DNA of 64,000 bases from Carya illinoinensis (GCF_018687715.1 NC_056755.1:42416001-42480000), one strand, 5' to 3'. Positions 1-11,924 are shown, counted from the stretch's first letter. Notes: generated from the letters alone by a model not told the origin. A program made the numbers and translations.

Positions 1-3000
1 ATCATTTGAATCATATTAATTAATTGTAAGTAGTGAAGTAATGCGGATACTTTCCCAAGATTGAGATGGAAATATGAGAGATCAAAAGTGATGCATGTGA
101 TTACGTATAAGATCATTCTCCCTCCCCTAAGCATTAAATATTAATAAAGAACTTAATCCTTTTATAAGAATATTATATACAGGATTGATATGCCAAAGAC
201 TCACTATTCCTACGATTGAGATGGAAGTACCATTACAAAAAAAATGGCCTTTTGCGGCCAATTTATAGCGGTGAAAAGACTATTAACAATCAAAAAAACT
301 ATTAACAACCAAATTTTGGTTGTTAATAGTCTTTTCGCCGCTATAAATTGACCGCAAAAGGTCATTTTTCTTGTAGTGTACATCATGGTGTGACGACTAG
401 TGTATGGTTAATATATATATATATATATATATTAAACCGAAGTACAATTAATAAGTTGAAGGTCAATCCTTTCCACTATCTACATGTATGATATAATTAA
501 GAATATTAATGATAGATATTCGACTAAAAAATCATTCCAATTGCTACCCATTACGTTACTCAGTGTGCACACTGTTTCTATATGTATGTGATCGATGACT
601 TTTCTCTAAAGCTAATTACATGTATAAAGAATGGAACAAGATTACCTTCATTAATTGTTTTTTAGTGAAAACGACGTACATATGTTATTGCTCATAATTA
701 GTTTCTAGAAGAATATTTCAAAAATTAAAGGAACAACTAGTGATCAACATCTAAACATGCATGCATTTAATAAGAATACTTATTTAAATAATGTAGAGCA
801 CTTTACATTATATTTTTCTCATTTTAGACCCCTAGCTAAGTTTAAATAATAGAGATTTTTATTTAAAAATTAAAATCATATCAGTTTATGAATTTATTTT
901 TATAAGATTTTTTTTGACTAAATTATTTCTCTCATTCAATTGAATGTAAAGCTGCTAGGTGGTGATCTATAAGGGTAAGGCGCATTAGTCTAGCTAATAA
1001 TTACTAGAAATTAGGTATATGCCTTTGATGATCTCCATCTAGCTAGAGCAGCACTACTAAATGGATCACGTTTATATATTAATTTAACAAGTAAATAAAT
1101 GTTCTCTGGATCTTCAAATTTACTAAAGTTTTTCTTTACATGTCATCAGCCATAATTCTATGCTTCCTTAAAGAGTATTGGTAACCGATTCCTTACTCTT
1201 ATATATCTTTAAATTTTAGATACCATTTACGTATTTATTTATTTTAATTTTTTTTTTTTTTTTAACAATCATTAGAGATTCTATTTCAAATGGGGGCAAC
1301 TTTCTTTCTAACTGGCCTTATATCATATTTAAGAGTGAACAAGGAATGATGGATTTAAGCAAGCTGCATTTTGAGTTTTACAAGCATGATTTGCAAATCA
1401 ATGATGATATATACAAGTTCAAAGACTTACGAGTGATCTCATATATGTCTTTTATAAAAAAAATAAAAATTATATGTACACTCACTTTTTCGTATTTTTT
1501 TATGCACTTCATTGATGTACGTAATTGGTTAAGTATTAAAAAAAATTGATGTAGTCAATTACATCAGTAGATCTAGTATACAGAGAGTATGCAAAAATAA
1601 TTATATGTAGTATTACTCGTTTGTACAAGATTTGTACATTTAGGACTTATCGATCCGTATCATTACTCTTTGCAAATTATACGTTTTTCCTCCATGAAAC
1701 ACTAAAAAAACATTATGTTGGTACGTACGTACGTATATATAATATTATAGAACATGATCGTCGAAATAAGCGTTGGTCATTCCTTAAAATGCATACGACT
1801 TCATATATGAACAAATCATTGATGAGAGTAGTGATTCCAATATTGAAATAAAAAAAATCACGCGATCAAACACCAGAAGTAGTACTTATAGATTTAATTT
1901 AACAATGCCAATATCGCATTATAGATGAAGAAATACTAATTAATTCTTTCCTTATAAAATTGGCAGGGAATCGGACTCCACGTACATGATGCAGGATATA
2001 ATTCATTCTCATCAACTCTAAAACCTCATCATCACGCATGCATTTGTTGAAAATAAATGCATGCAGGCTGGTATAAGCTACCTAGCTAGCAGGAGTACTT
2101 ATAATTTAAATTCAATATATATATATATAGTTAATTGTTGTTTATTTATTCTTCCTTGTAATTTTCTTTTAAATTATATATATATATATATATAGTTGCA
2201 TCAATGCCTACTTTAAACACATTATATATACCTAGCGAGTCGATTAATTAGCAAGTTTTCATTTAATTTGTATAGTAATTCCTTCAAAAAAATCGAACAT
2301 AATACTAGCTAGTTGAGTACATGACCAGCCAAGATAAACATACAAAATCAAACTGATCATCAAGTACCATAAATCATGAACTAATTCAATTAATTTGCTC
2401 GTGCACGATCACTGGGAAAAATCCAACATGAAATTAATTTGGGAGAAACCAGGATTAATCCCATGATTACCATCTCGCAGCACTATTAATATTTTTCATT
2501 CGCTTAATTAGTTAAAATATATAATAATTACTGAAGAAAAACCTGGCACCCAGGCCACAAGTACGCTAGCTGCTACTCATGTGAATAAGTCCAAATATAT
2601 CCCAATCAAAACAACAAAAGGGAGAGAGAGTGGTTGCAAAAAGCAAACATTGATGCGTTTTAGTTTTTCACGGGTGATGATGATTGTCTAGAGTACTTAG
2701 AAAAAGCATGTGAGCAAATCCTTCCCATTTTCACCCGTATCTCCATTTAATGGGAATCTTGCTGCTGCCTTTTTATCAAAAAACCACTCGAATATTTTCA
2801 ACCCCTCAAAAGCTAAATTATCAAAGCACTCTCATATATAAATATAGATCTCTCTCTTAATTTGACGCCGTACGTGCATGTTTTGAGTAACGTCGCGTCG
2901 ACCGGTACAACGTCGTGGACGGTAGTACTTATGGATCGAGCTAGCGCTAGCTAGTAACGAAGTTGGCAATAAGTACTATGATCATGATGTAAATCATGAT

Positions 3001-3397
3001 ATGGTACACGTACATGATTATGTAAAGTAGAAATTCTTTTGTTTAAAAAAAAAAAGGATGTTTAGATCAGATCATCGCCTTTTTTTTCTAATTTCTTATA
3101 ATACATATATATACCTTCTTCTTCTTCTTCCTTTTCTTTTTTTTTTGGTAACTTGTCTTTTCTACAAGAAAGCGTACTGGGGATTGGAGAGAGGACCGGT
3201 TGATCGAGTTTACAGTAAATCAATATACATGCTTGGAGTTATTTTCTGGTACTTGTAATTCTTTGCTATGAAAAGCACCAAAATTCATCCCTCCTAGGTG
3301 TGTGTGATCTCAACCCAATGAATTCCCTCTAATTCATCGCTCAACGTACAGCAAATAGCAAACTTAATTCTATCAATTAATTAAGTGGAACTTAGAT
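1..3397. other. Intergenic region, no gene recognised
   Basis: AT-rich plant intergenic DNA with frequent ctagctag and acgtacgt words. It holds an AT dinucleotide run near 407-433, other TA runs near 2116 and 2179, and a pyrimidine tract near 3117-3147. Short open frames near 1346-1549, 1621-1851 and 3058-3258 have low-complexity translations without a domain, so they were not called. The only structured feature is the MITE at 231-378. Confidence 0.6.
231..378. mobile_element. CACTA-type foldback MITE, 148 bp
   Basis: The two halves form a long imperfect inverted repeat. The left end reads cattacaaaaaaaatggcc and the right end, reverse-complemented, reads cactacaagaaaaatgacc. Both continue into a shared block ending in gactattaacaacc. 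The 3-bp direct repeat TAC flanks it (228-230 and 379-381), the TSD size expected for CACTA elements. It has no coding capacity, so it must have moved with a transposase supplied in trans. Its inner sequence differs from the 11-kb CACTA next to it, so the two need not share a transposase. Confidence 0.8.
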
Positions 3398-3509
3398 CAC
3401 TACAACAAATATGGCTTTTAGTGACAGATTATAAATAGTGACGGTTTCTAAACTGTGACTAAAAGGTATTTATTGTGACGGTTTGTGAGAACTGTCACTA
3501 AATGTTGGG

Positions 3510-3720
3510 CAAGAATTTCAAAACGTTCGGACGTTTTACATAATACGTTCGCACGTCACAGTAACGTTCGAATGTTATGTATATTTACGTGCGAACGTAA
3601 AAAAATTTAGCGCGAACGTTCGAACGTTTTAACTTATTACGTGCGAACGTGAATATATTAGCGCTAATGTTCGAACGTTAATGTGATAAAGTTCGAACGT
3701 TATATGTTAAATTACATAAA
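3510..3720. repeat. Left subterminal palindrome array of the CACTA element
   Basis: Repeated copies of acgttcgaacgt and one- or two-base variants (acgttcgcacgt, acgtgcgaacgt, gcgaacgttcgaacgtt), spaced about 15-30 bp apart. In En/Spm elements the TNPA protein binds 12-bp subterminal motifs of this sort. That these particular motifs are the binding site of the TNPA-like protein of this element is inferred. Confidence 0.8.
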
Positions 3721-3883
3721 TTAACCATAATATATATTTTTTTAATAGTAAGGTTGAGTAACGTTATATTAAAAAAAATTAAGAGTAGAAATTAAGCTAC
3801 ACAATACATACATTAAATATTTGTGTCCATTACATATGTCGAAAATAAAAAACGTTCGAATGATAAATTTTTACAAATCACTT

Positions 3884-5110
3884 TCAGAACTGCTGGTTTA
3901 CAAAAGATCGAAACTCCTCAGTCAATGTCTCAACCTTATTGTTTAGCACATCTACATGATGTGCAAGATGTGCGACAGCCTGATCTATATGTGCAATCTG
4001 TCTATCGATCTGTCGGTCTATATGCGCCTTCATATCTGTCATCATTGTATCAACCCAAGCAGGTCGCACATCCCCAGCAGATGTAACTCCCGGCTGCTGA
4101 CTAGTACTCGCCGACGGGCGAGCAACATCGGCCCCAGACTCAGTCGGGGGAACAAGATCTGGCGTAGGACCAGACTGACGCCGAGCTGAGCCTCTCCCCT
4201 GTGCAATGCTCCGGCGGTGTGTGGTTATGTCGATAGGGCTCATCTGGTTTATCACCATCTCCTCCGCCTGGAGTGGCACTCCCCGGGCTAGTAATAAGCG
4301 GCTGATGATGACTCCGTACGGGAGATTATCCGTGGTAACGATGTTGGCCTCGTAACGGATCCGCTCAAATATAACAAGGGGCAAGTCAATGGGCTCACCA
4401 CGTGCCAAGCCAATCAGGAACTGTGCACGAGCCCGACTGAATGTGCTCTTATGTGCCACCGGGTCTACATTTGTTGCAACAAAAATGTGCAACATGCGAA
4501 AGAAAGGCAGCAGCTGATTCTGGCTGAAGGAGTTCGGCCTATCGAGCTTTGTGCGGTCCGTGCCAGTGAGAATGTAGAAATCCTGGTCCCGCTCATCGTC
4601 ACCAACCTCAGCAGCAATAGGATCGCCCTCGGGTCGATCTTCTTCATGACTGGGCATAAACTCAACAGGGCCCGAAGATGAAGCAGAAGCGGCTGGATCT
4701 GCCTCGAATATGCCCGGGGAAAATGCAGCTGCTATGTCATCAGCCTGAGCAGCTGTCGACTCAGGTAGTATACGCGGAATCTGGAGTAAGTCAGCGAGAA
4801 CATCTGCCGAGAACTGAAACTGTACACCGCGTACACTGAGAGTATGGGATGATGCATCGTTAGGCATGGTGGCCATCCCAATGTAAAACTCTCGAACCAT
4901 TGTGGGGTAAATCTTTCCCCTCAATGTGCATATGGGGCCCCAGCCTCTGGTGACGAAGACGTCTCTCAGCGTCTTCTGCTCCCAGCTGAGCTCATCAAAC
5001 TCATTAATGAGAATTTCTCGTTCCCCCATAACAGTTCGTGCCCCCAGTCGAGCAATGTCCGGATTGCCTCCATCCCTCCCTCGCTTCCTTGTCGTCATAT
5101 ACTGAGCCAT
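3884..5110 (-). CDS. Plant-transposon-protein-like ORF carried in the CACTA element
   Basis: A 408-aa protein starting MAQYMTTRKRGRD; this ATG lies just inside an exon whose acceptor is ttttcag|gat at 5114-5113. An early segment (about residues 30-110) has the pattern WEQ..LRDVFVTRGWGP, YPTMVREFY, SVRGVQFQFSAD. I associate this with the 'putative plant transposon protein' domain (PF20167). The middle is acidic and Ser/Ala-rich. The C-terminal ~60 residues look like a heptad-rich coiled coil (DRQIDRQIAHIDQAVAHL). The gene runs opposite to the two transposase genes, and its role is unknown. It could be a third element-encoded protein or a captured sequence. No internal stop is present, so it may be expressed. 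Confidence 0.65.
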   Translation of the reverse strand: MAQYMTTRKRGRDGGNPDIARLGARTVMGEREILINEFDELSWEQKTLRDVFVTRGWGPICTLRGKIYPTMVREFYIGMATMPNDASSHTLSVRGVQFQFSADVLADLLQIPRILPESTAAQADDIAAAFSPGIFEADPAASASSSGPVEFMPSHEEDRPEGDPIAAEVGDDERDQDFYILTGTDRTKLDRPNSFSQNQLLPFFRMLHIFVATNVDPVAHKSTFSRARAQFLIGLARGEPIDLPLVIFERIRYEANIVTTDNLPYGVIISRLLLARGVPLQAEEMVINQMSPIDITTHRRSIAQGRGSARRQSGPTPDLVPPTESGADVARPSASTSQQPGVTSAGDVRPAWVDTMMTDMKAHIDRQIDRQIAHIDQAVAHLAHHVDVLNNKVETLTEEFRSFVNQQF

Positions 5111-5113
5111 ATC

Positions 5114-5955
5114 CTGAAAATTAAAAAAAATATATAAATTGTAACATTTAAAAAAAATGATTATAATCACAGATACATACGTATTATGACATATATGGAT
5201 TATACAGAAAATTAAAATATCATCTATTATAAATTTACATAATTTCGCCAGTAAAACTTTGAAATAATTTCACTTTTTCAATATATAAAATAATAATACT
5301 TAAAAGGAACAATATAAAAATATTTTAACAGGAAACGTTCGAACGTTATTGAAGGAACGTTCGCACGTTAGTCAGGATACGTTCGACAAAAAGATGATAC
5401 GTACAGGACGTTTTTATCGAACGTTTCATTCAAACGTTCGATAAAAACGTGCGAATGAGTTCATTACGTCCGGACGTATTATCTAAACGTTCGGACGTAA
5501 TGAATTTGAACCGTCATACGTTCGGACATTCTTACTAGCCGAAGAATACCAACGGTTTACGTTCGAACGTTTTTATCCAACGTTCTGTTAAAGCGTTGGA
5601 TAAAAACGTTCGCACGTGAAACTAATACGTTCGCACGTTACAATATAACGTGCGAATGTAAAGAATACCAAAGGTCGCACGTTCGGACGTTGTGTCGTGA
5701 CGTCCGAACGTTACGACACGTAATCGCTGAGTCGACTCAGCCATTACCGAAAGCTTCGAAACGCATGTTTCGAAGCCACAAACAACCAAAATAAGCATTT
5801 ATATACAGTGGGGAATGTTTCTACGGTCCTATTTTATCAATTTACTGCGAATGGTGGCCGAAAATGCAAGTTTTATAACCGGGTACGGTGGGTTTCGAAT
5901 TTTTGAAACCCACCGATTAAAAGCAAGGAAATAGAAGAGGGAGAGGGCACATTAC
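5114..5955 (-). other. Predicted 5'-UTR intron of the minus-strand CACTA gene
   Basis: On the minus strand a donor (ctaaaag|gtaatg, at 5956/5955) and an acceptor (aattttcag|gatatgg, at 5114/5113) bracket 842 bp just upstream of the start codon. The leader exon before it (about 6055-5956) has no ATG. The intron contains a dense cluster of the 12-bp palindrome family (about 5330-5720), so the presumed binding sites lie inside the transcription unit. The splice sites are read by eye. Confidence 0.5.
5330..5730. repeat. Internal ACGTTCGAACGT-type palindrome cluster
   Basis: More than ten copies of the same CpG-rich family found at the element ends (gttcgaacgtt, acgttcgcacgtt, acgtccggacgta, acgttcggacgt and others). 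They lie within the predicted leader intron of the minus-strand gene, over 1.9 kb from the left end, so they are not simply subterminal. Confidence 0.75.
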
Positions 5956-6082
5956 CTTTTAGTGACGGTTGCGGTGGAGGATGGCGACGGTTGCGGCGGC
6001 TTGCGTGGCGGAGAGGAAGAGAGAGTTTGAGTTCGGTGGCCGGTTTCGTACAAGTTACGGCCTGGAAACCGTCGTGCCTGGC

Positions 6083-6090
6083 CTTATATA
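6083..6090 (-). promoter_or_regulatory. TATA box for the minus-strand CACTA gene
   Basis: Reading the minus strand gives ctgtatataaggccagg, a good plant TATA box about 30 bp upstream of the presumed leader exon. Immediately upstream (6093-6300) is another array of the 12-bp palindrome, a layout consistent with control by a DNA-binding protein encoded by the element. The transcription start has not been mapped. Confidence 0.55.
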
Positions 6091-6092
6091 CA

Positions 6093-6300
6093 GTTAACGT
6101 TCGAACGTTAATTAATTAACGTTCGAACGTTAAATGTACATGCGAACGTTATGTAGATTACGTTCGGACGTTGAATCAAACGTGCGAACGTATAACTTTT
6201 ACGTTCGGACGTTGTGTTAACATGCGAACGTATAACGTATATGTTCGGACGTCAATCAAAACGTCCGAACGTTTTAGTTATAACATTCGAACGTTTTTAT
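6093..6300. repeat. Palindrome array upstream of the internal minus-strand promoter
   Basis: Repeated acgttcgaacgtt, acgttcggacgtt, acgtccgaacgtt and acatgcgaacgt words, beginning next to the TATA box at 6083. It is the same motif family as in the subterminal regions of this transposon. Confidence 0.75.
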
Positions 6301-7710
6301 ACTATATATTATATTATATATATTATATAATATATTATTATAATATATATTATATTACCTATATATTACTATATAATATGATAGGTAATATTATATATCA
6401 TATAATGTATAATATTATATACGTATAATATACGTATATTATATAGTATATAGTGTTAATAGTGTATATAGCGTATACTATATACTGTTGTACGTGTATA
6501 TAGTGTATACTATATAGTATATAGTATATTACACTATATACTATATAGTGTATACTATATACTGTTATATAGTATGTAGTTTTAATACGTATATAGTGTT
6601 ATATACGTATTATTGAAACCTATATTATATAGTATATAGTAATATAGTATACTATATTATATACGTATATAGATATAGTATATATACGTATGTTATGATA
6701 TATTATATTATATATACTAATATATTATATTATATATACTAATATATTATATTATATCTAGTGTATACTTATATAATATTATTGTATATATTATTGTAAT
6801 AATATTAATATATATATATTTAATACTATTTAATATGTTTATATATATAGTATATATTATATAGTAGTATATAATGTTAATATTATATAGTATATATTAT
6901 ATAGTAGTATTATATAGTTATTTATTTATCCAATACTATAGTTAATATACTATAGTATCTATATAATAACTATAGTATGTACTATATATATTAACATTAT
7001 ATACTACTATATAATATATAGTAATATATTAACTATAGTAATATATAGTATATAATATATATAGTATATATATATGTATAGTAATGTATAGTATACTATA
7101 TATTACGATATTTGTAGTATATATACTATATTATATACAAGTAGTATATATAACATAGTACTAGTACTATATTATATCTATTATATATTTACTATATATA
7201 ATATTATACGATATTATATAGTTATTACGTATGTTTAACATACTATATACTACTTATACTATATTATAGACTACAATATAGATAATATATTATATAAATA
7301 ATAATACTATATTATAGACTATAATATAGATAATATATTATATAATATTTATACTATATTATCTAATAACTATATTACTTTAATATAGTTATTAGATATA
7401 CTATATTAAAGTATACTATACTAATTACTAGGATAATATACAATTTTTGTACTATATAATATATTATAATATACTTGTTATAACTATAATATATAATATA
7501 CTTATTATATTATAGTTATAATATAATATATATTTTATATTATTAGTTAATATAAGGTTATAATATATATGTAGTACGTTCTTATATTATACTTATGTTA
7601 TATATATTATAATTGGTACAAATTATTTATTAATTAATATTTTATAATTTATAATTTAATATATAAATATATTATGAGGAATATACTAAATTTTAATATG
7701 TAAATAATAA
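6300..7710. repeat. TA-rich low-complexity block, about 1.4 kb
   Basis: Almost pure A/T built from irregular tatatagtatatag, atatactatatt and tatattatata words with many short palindromes. No ORF is credible here. It separates the minus-strand gene and its promoter from the palindrome array and leader of the TNPD/TNPA side, so it sits at the divergence point of the element's two transcription directions. Confidence 0.8.
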
Positions 7711-7714
7711 TTTT

Positions 7715-7985
7715 TACGTTCGAACGTTCATGTGAAACGTTCGGACGTTATAATAAATTCGGAGGGAAATTTCCCGCTTAAACCAAATTTCCACAGTACG
7801 TTCGAACGTACTATATAAACGTTCGAATGTTACTGACGAATACGTAGGAATGACAATAATACGTGCGAACGTATTATATATTTTGTGGGCGGGACTATTG
7901 TACGTTCGGACGTTTATGCTTAAACGTTCGCACGTAAAATGAAACGTTCGAACGTACTTTAATGAACGTCCGAACGTTAATTGCA
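7715..7985. repeat. Palindrome array upstream of the TNPD leader
   Basis: About ten copies of acgttcgaacgt-type motifs (acgttcggacgtt, acgttcgaacgtac, acgttcgcacgt, acgtccgaacgtt) just before the GA-rich presumed leader of the plus-strand genes. Together with 6093-6300 it places the motif at both internal promoters. Confidence 0.75.
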
Positions 7986-8008
7986 TAACAAGCAGAAAAT
8001 AAAACTTT

Positions 8009-8052
8009 CACGCACGGGAAAGCAGATTCATTTCTGCTTTCCTCCGTGCGTG
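8009..8052 (+). promoter_or_regulatory. Strong stem-loop near the start of the TNPD leader
   Basis: The sequence cacgcacgg.gaaagcaga - ttcatt - tctgctttc.ct.ccgtgcgtg folds into two perfect 9-bp stems separated by a 2-nt bulge, with a 6-nt loop. It lies between the palindrome array ending about 7985 and the GA-rich leader from about 8060. It may act as DNA cruciform or as RNA hairpin if transcribed. No function is established. Confidence 0.5.
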
Positions 8053-9823
8053 TTAGAGTGAGAGACTGAGAGAGTTTTAGAGAGAGGGAGCTGGGAAGAG
8101 AAGAGAAGAAGTGAAGAAGAAGTGGAGGGTTATAGTGAGAGAGAGTTTTCTAGAAATATTGTTTTAAGCATTAAGGTAAATAATATTTCTCATTTTTTAT
8201 TTGTAATATACATGATAATTTCAATGTTTTATTTCATATATATTTAACTAACTAGTATTGTGTATTTTTTGAAGGATCATTTGTTGTGAATTGTTGAGAA
8301 GTTGTGATTTTTGAAGAAGAATTTATTTAAAGCACAAGGTATATATACTAAACTATATTGTTACATTTTATTGTGGATTTAATTTGTGATATAGATTGTG
8401 TTGTTTGGATGAATTAAAAAGAAAAATTATTGTTATTGAATATGTTTATTCTTAATGTGATAATGTTTTAGTATAGTGTATGTTTTTGAATAATAATTAT
8501 TTGTTAGTTTATGTGTCTATTTTAGTAATTTGTTGTGATAAAAGAATATATATAACAATTTATTTGTTAGATAAATAGTGTGATTATTTGTGTAAGAATA
8601 AAAATTATGGAGATGAATTATTAATAACCATAATTATAAATTATAATATTACAATTAAAACTATTATATATATAATTAGTTAAATAACTAATATAATAAA
8701 TTATCATATATTACTAAGTGTCAATTATAAGGCATAACTATATAGTATATAGCAGAAAAATCGAATTACTAAAATTATAATATAAATAAGTATTATAAAA
8801 TAATAATTCCTAAAAATCTAATAGCTTGATGATCCTAAATATTTTATCTAATAATATATAGTATAGGGTATATTAGTATTAATCCATAATAATAATTATC
8901 ATGTAATGTATAGTATTAAAAAATGATTACTAAGAAATAGATAAGTAATTATAATAATAATTACTTATTTAATTATAAAAATTATTATAAAAATTATAAT
9001 AATTTTGGCAATAATTGGTACATATTATATAATAACTTATAACAATTAAGTGTTATCAATATATAGTATAACTAGTAATTATAATCTAATTTGCTATATA
9101 TTATATTAAATATGAAATAAATAAGTAAAATTTGTTATTTTATGCTATATAATAACAAATAAAATATAAGTGTTATCAGTAACTTATAATAGTAATTATA
9201 AGATATTTTATAGTAGTGTTATATATTATATAGCTGATAAATGACATATAATATAATAACTTAGGAATTACATAAGTTTATAAATAATTTCTAAGTGTTA
9301 TCAATCATTAATAATATAAATATTATTAGTACATCGGGATAATTCAAACAATGTGCGCTAATTTATTTGTAGACTTTTTTGTTAGATATTGTATAACATT
9401 GCATAAATAACCTTAGACCCGTTTGGGAATTAGTGTACATTTAGGTGTACATTAATTCCTGAATTGTCCAGTGTGGACAGTTTGAGATTATATTATCCGT
9501 ATTGCACATAAACGTTATTCCTACTTTGAACGTTTAGTATGAAGTTTCGGTGTCTTCCTCATTTGTTCTTCGGGTATACTGTTCTTAGGGTCATAATCCC
9601 TATATGTGAACATGTATACTTGGAGAACTATGGGGAAGTGCTGCCGAAATTTTTACTAACGTTCAAAGTAGTAGAGTGACGAGACTTGTGCAATATGGAG
9701 AATATAATCTCGAATGGGATAGGACCAACTACCTTGAGAAAGAGTACTTTGAACATTATGTATCATGACATGCATGTGTATTTAACTTTACCTTAATTAC
9801 TAAAAAATTAGATGTTTTTAGAA
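8053..9823 (+). other. Non-coding leader of the TNPD-like gene, with predicted introns
   Basis: A GA-rich stretch (8060-8155) is followed by AAG|gtaaat (about 8175), a short segment around 8275-8338 bounded by tttgaag|gatc and cacaag|gtatat, and AT-rich sequence to about 9330. The segment 9340-9790 is less AT-rich and resembles the transcribed leader of plant CACTA elements (gtactgttctta, tgctgccgaaat, gagactt.gtgcaat). The acceptor aaaaattag|atg lies directly before the ORF. The exon boundaries are tentative and no protein is encoded. Confidence 0.4.
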
Positions 9824-11924
9824 ATGGATAAAAGTTGGATGCGTCTACGCGATAGACTTGGAAAAGATTACATACCCTATGCGCGTGGAGTAAGGGTCTT
9901 CATTGATTTTGCAAAGGCCTCTGCTGATAGTCGTGGTTACATTAAGTGTCCATGTCGAGGTTGTAAAAATTTGTGTGCGATAAGATTGGATGAAGCTGAA
10001 AGTCATATATTTGTGAACGGTATGGATTTGGGCTATACTCGATGGGTACTGCATGGTGAGCCGTATGCTGAATCAGCGGATGACTTATTCAGTCAGCGGG
10101 AAAATTTGCACAACGTGGATGATGATTATGAGCGAGATGAGATGGAGGAGATGTTGAGTGACATTGGAGCTGGGATGTTTATGGATGAGGTTGATGACAA
10201 TGGCTCAAGTGGGGGACGGAATGAGTCAGATAATTTTCCAGCAATGTGGGAAGATGCAAAGCGTGAGCTTTATCCAGGTTGTACAAAACATTCTAAAATG
10301 TCGTTTATTGTGCGGTTGCTTCACATAAAATCATTGTGTGGAATGTCAACCAAAGCAATTAACATGGTATTAGACTTATTTAACGAAGTGCTTCCCGAAG
10401 GATCTGCATTGCCGAAGAACTTTTATGAAGCGAAACAGTTGAGAAAGGGATTAGGATTTGAGTATAAGTCCATACATGCGTGCAAGAATGATTGTGTTTT
10501 ATTTTGGAATGAGAACGAGGAGAAACAAGCATGTCCTGTATGCGGAGAGTCGAGGTGGAAGGATAAGAAAAGCGTTCCGGTTAAAGAATCTTTATATCTT
10601 CGTGGTGTTGAGACACGATTTATTCGTCAAGAACGAAATGCTGATCTTGCTGCTCCGCCTTCTCGTGAGCTATCAGTGTTTTCTCAGAATGTACGACCTT
10701 TGGGTGCACAAACGGGTTACGATTTACTTGATACAGAGTTGGGTAAAGTTCGGTGGTACGTACTAAATAATTGTCAGGAGATTGATCACTATCTCAGGTA
10801 TGTCGTTGTACAAGGTTTAAATAATTTTAAAGATTATATACAACTTTAACTATTGTTATGTAAAATAATATGATAACTTATACTATACAGTGAGCACATG
10901 GACAAACTTAAGATGGAAGGCGTCGAGGATATAGTGGCAAGACACGAGTCAGAATTTTCTGGATGGTTTGAACAACGTGTATGAACTAAACTCTATACTA
11001 TATGTTACATGATGAAAGTTTTAACTCTAGCTAATATTTAATAAATGACATTATTTAAATTGTTAGATATTGGAACAACGTGCTCGTGATCCCGGATCAG
11101 TCTCTTTTGAATTGTATGCATTGGCCCGTGGTCCATCAAACAGAGCACTTCGATACACTGCATGCACAGTTCGAGGTTATAGATTCCATACTCTGGACCG
11201 TGAACGTAATAGAAAAACTCAAAACTGTGGTGTCTTGGTCGAGGGGAGTCATGGAACAGATGATATTGATTATTATGGTGTCGTTCGTGATATTATCGGA
11301 TTGAAATATCTGGGTGGGTCTATAACATATGTCTTTAAATGTGATTGGTGGGATCTAGGCGGTGGTCGGGATTCGATATATAGGGATAATCATTTTACGA
11401 GTGTCAATACTGCATCTAAATGGTACGAAGATGATCCATTCGTACTGGCTTGTCAAGCTACTCAAATCTATTACTTGATTGATCCAATGAAAAGTGCTGA
11501 TGAAGATAGTGGAGAGATAACTTGGCGAGTTGTACAAAAATTTGTCCCTCGAAATATATATGAAGTAGGAACGAGTGCAGATTACGATAATAGTGGAGAT
11601 GAAGATGACACTCTAAATGTAGAGGCCTACCAGGAAGATGGAGGAGGGGGTATTAACTTATTTGTTGACCTCGGTGCACTCGAGTTGCTCCCCTTATGTA
11701 GAGATGACGTCCCACTCATCCATCTCGACCCGTCTTCATTAAATTATCACTCAATTGAAGAAAGTGAGAAAAGTACAGAAGAAGAGTCAGAAGAAGAAGA
11801 CGAACAAGAATCCGGGGGGGAAGTGGATAAGGATGACGAACAAGAGCTTGATGATGATGACGAAGATGTTATACAAAGAGATTCTGAAACAAACATGGAA
11901 AATACATCCGAAGATGAAGACTAA
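9824..11924 (+). pseudogene. TNPD/TNP2-like CACTA transposase, catalytic core deleted
   Basis: Predicted exons are 9824-10797, 10891-10978 and 11067-11924 (639 aa), all joins in frame with GT/AG sites; the start is at MDKSWM. Residues ~1-85 match the Transposase-associated domain (CPCRGCKN, YTRWVLHGE). Residues ~145-255 match the start of Transposase_21 (LYPGC, CPVCGESRWK). At about 10585-10590 the protein jumps from KKSVPVK directly to YLRGVETRF, which belongs to DUF4218 (then VRPLGAQTGYDLLD, YVLNNCQEIDHYL). The third exon is a DUF4216-like domain with an acidic tail. The Transposase_21 middle, with its presumed acidic active-site residues, is absent. Intact TNPD proteins are usually about 1,000 aa or longer. 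The open frame means a DNA- or TNPA-binding remnant could still be made. Confidence 0.8.

Noticed and set aside
1346..1851. Two short open frames (67 and 76 codons) near the left end
   Set aside because: The translations are low in complexity with no signal peptide, domain or splice context; this length is common by chance in AT-rich DNA.
6171..6428. An 85-codon open frame rich in Tyr/Ile
   Set aside because: It spans the palindrome array and the TA block; the translation simply reflects TA repeats.
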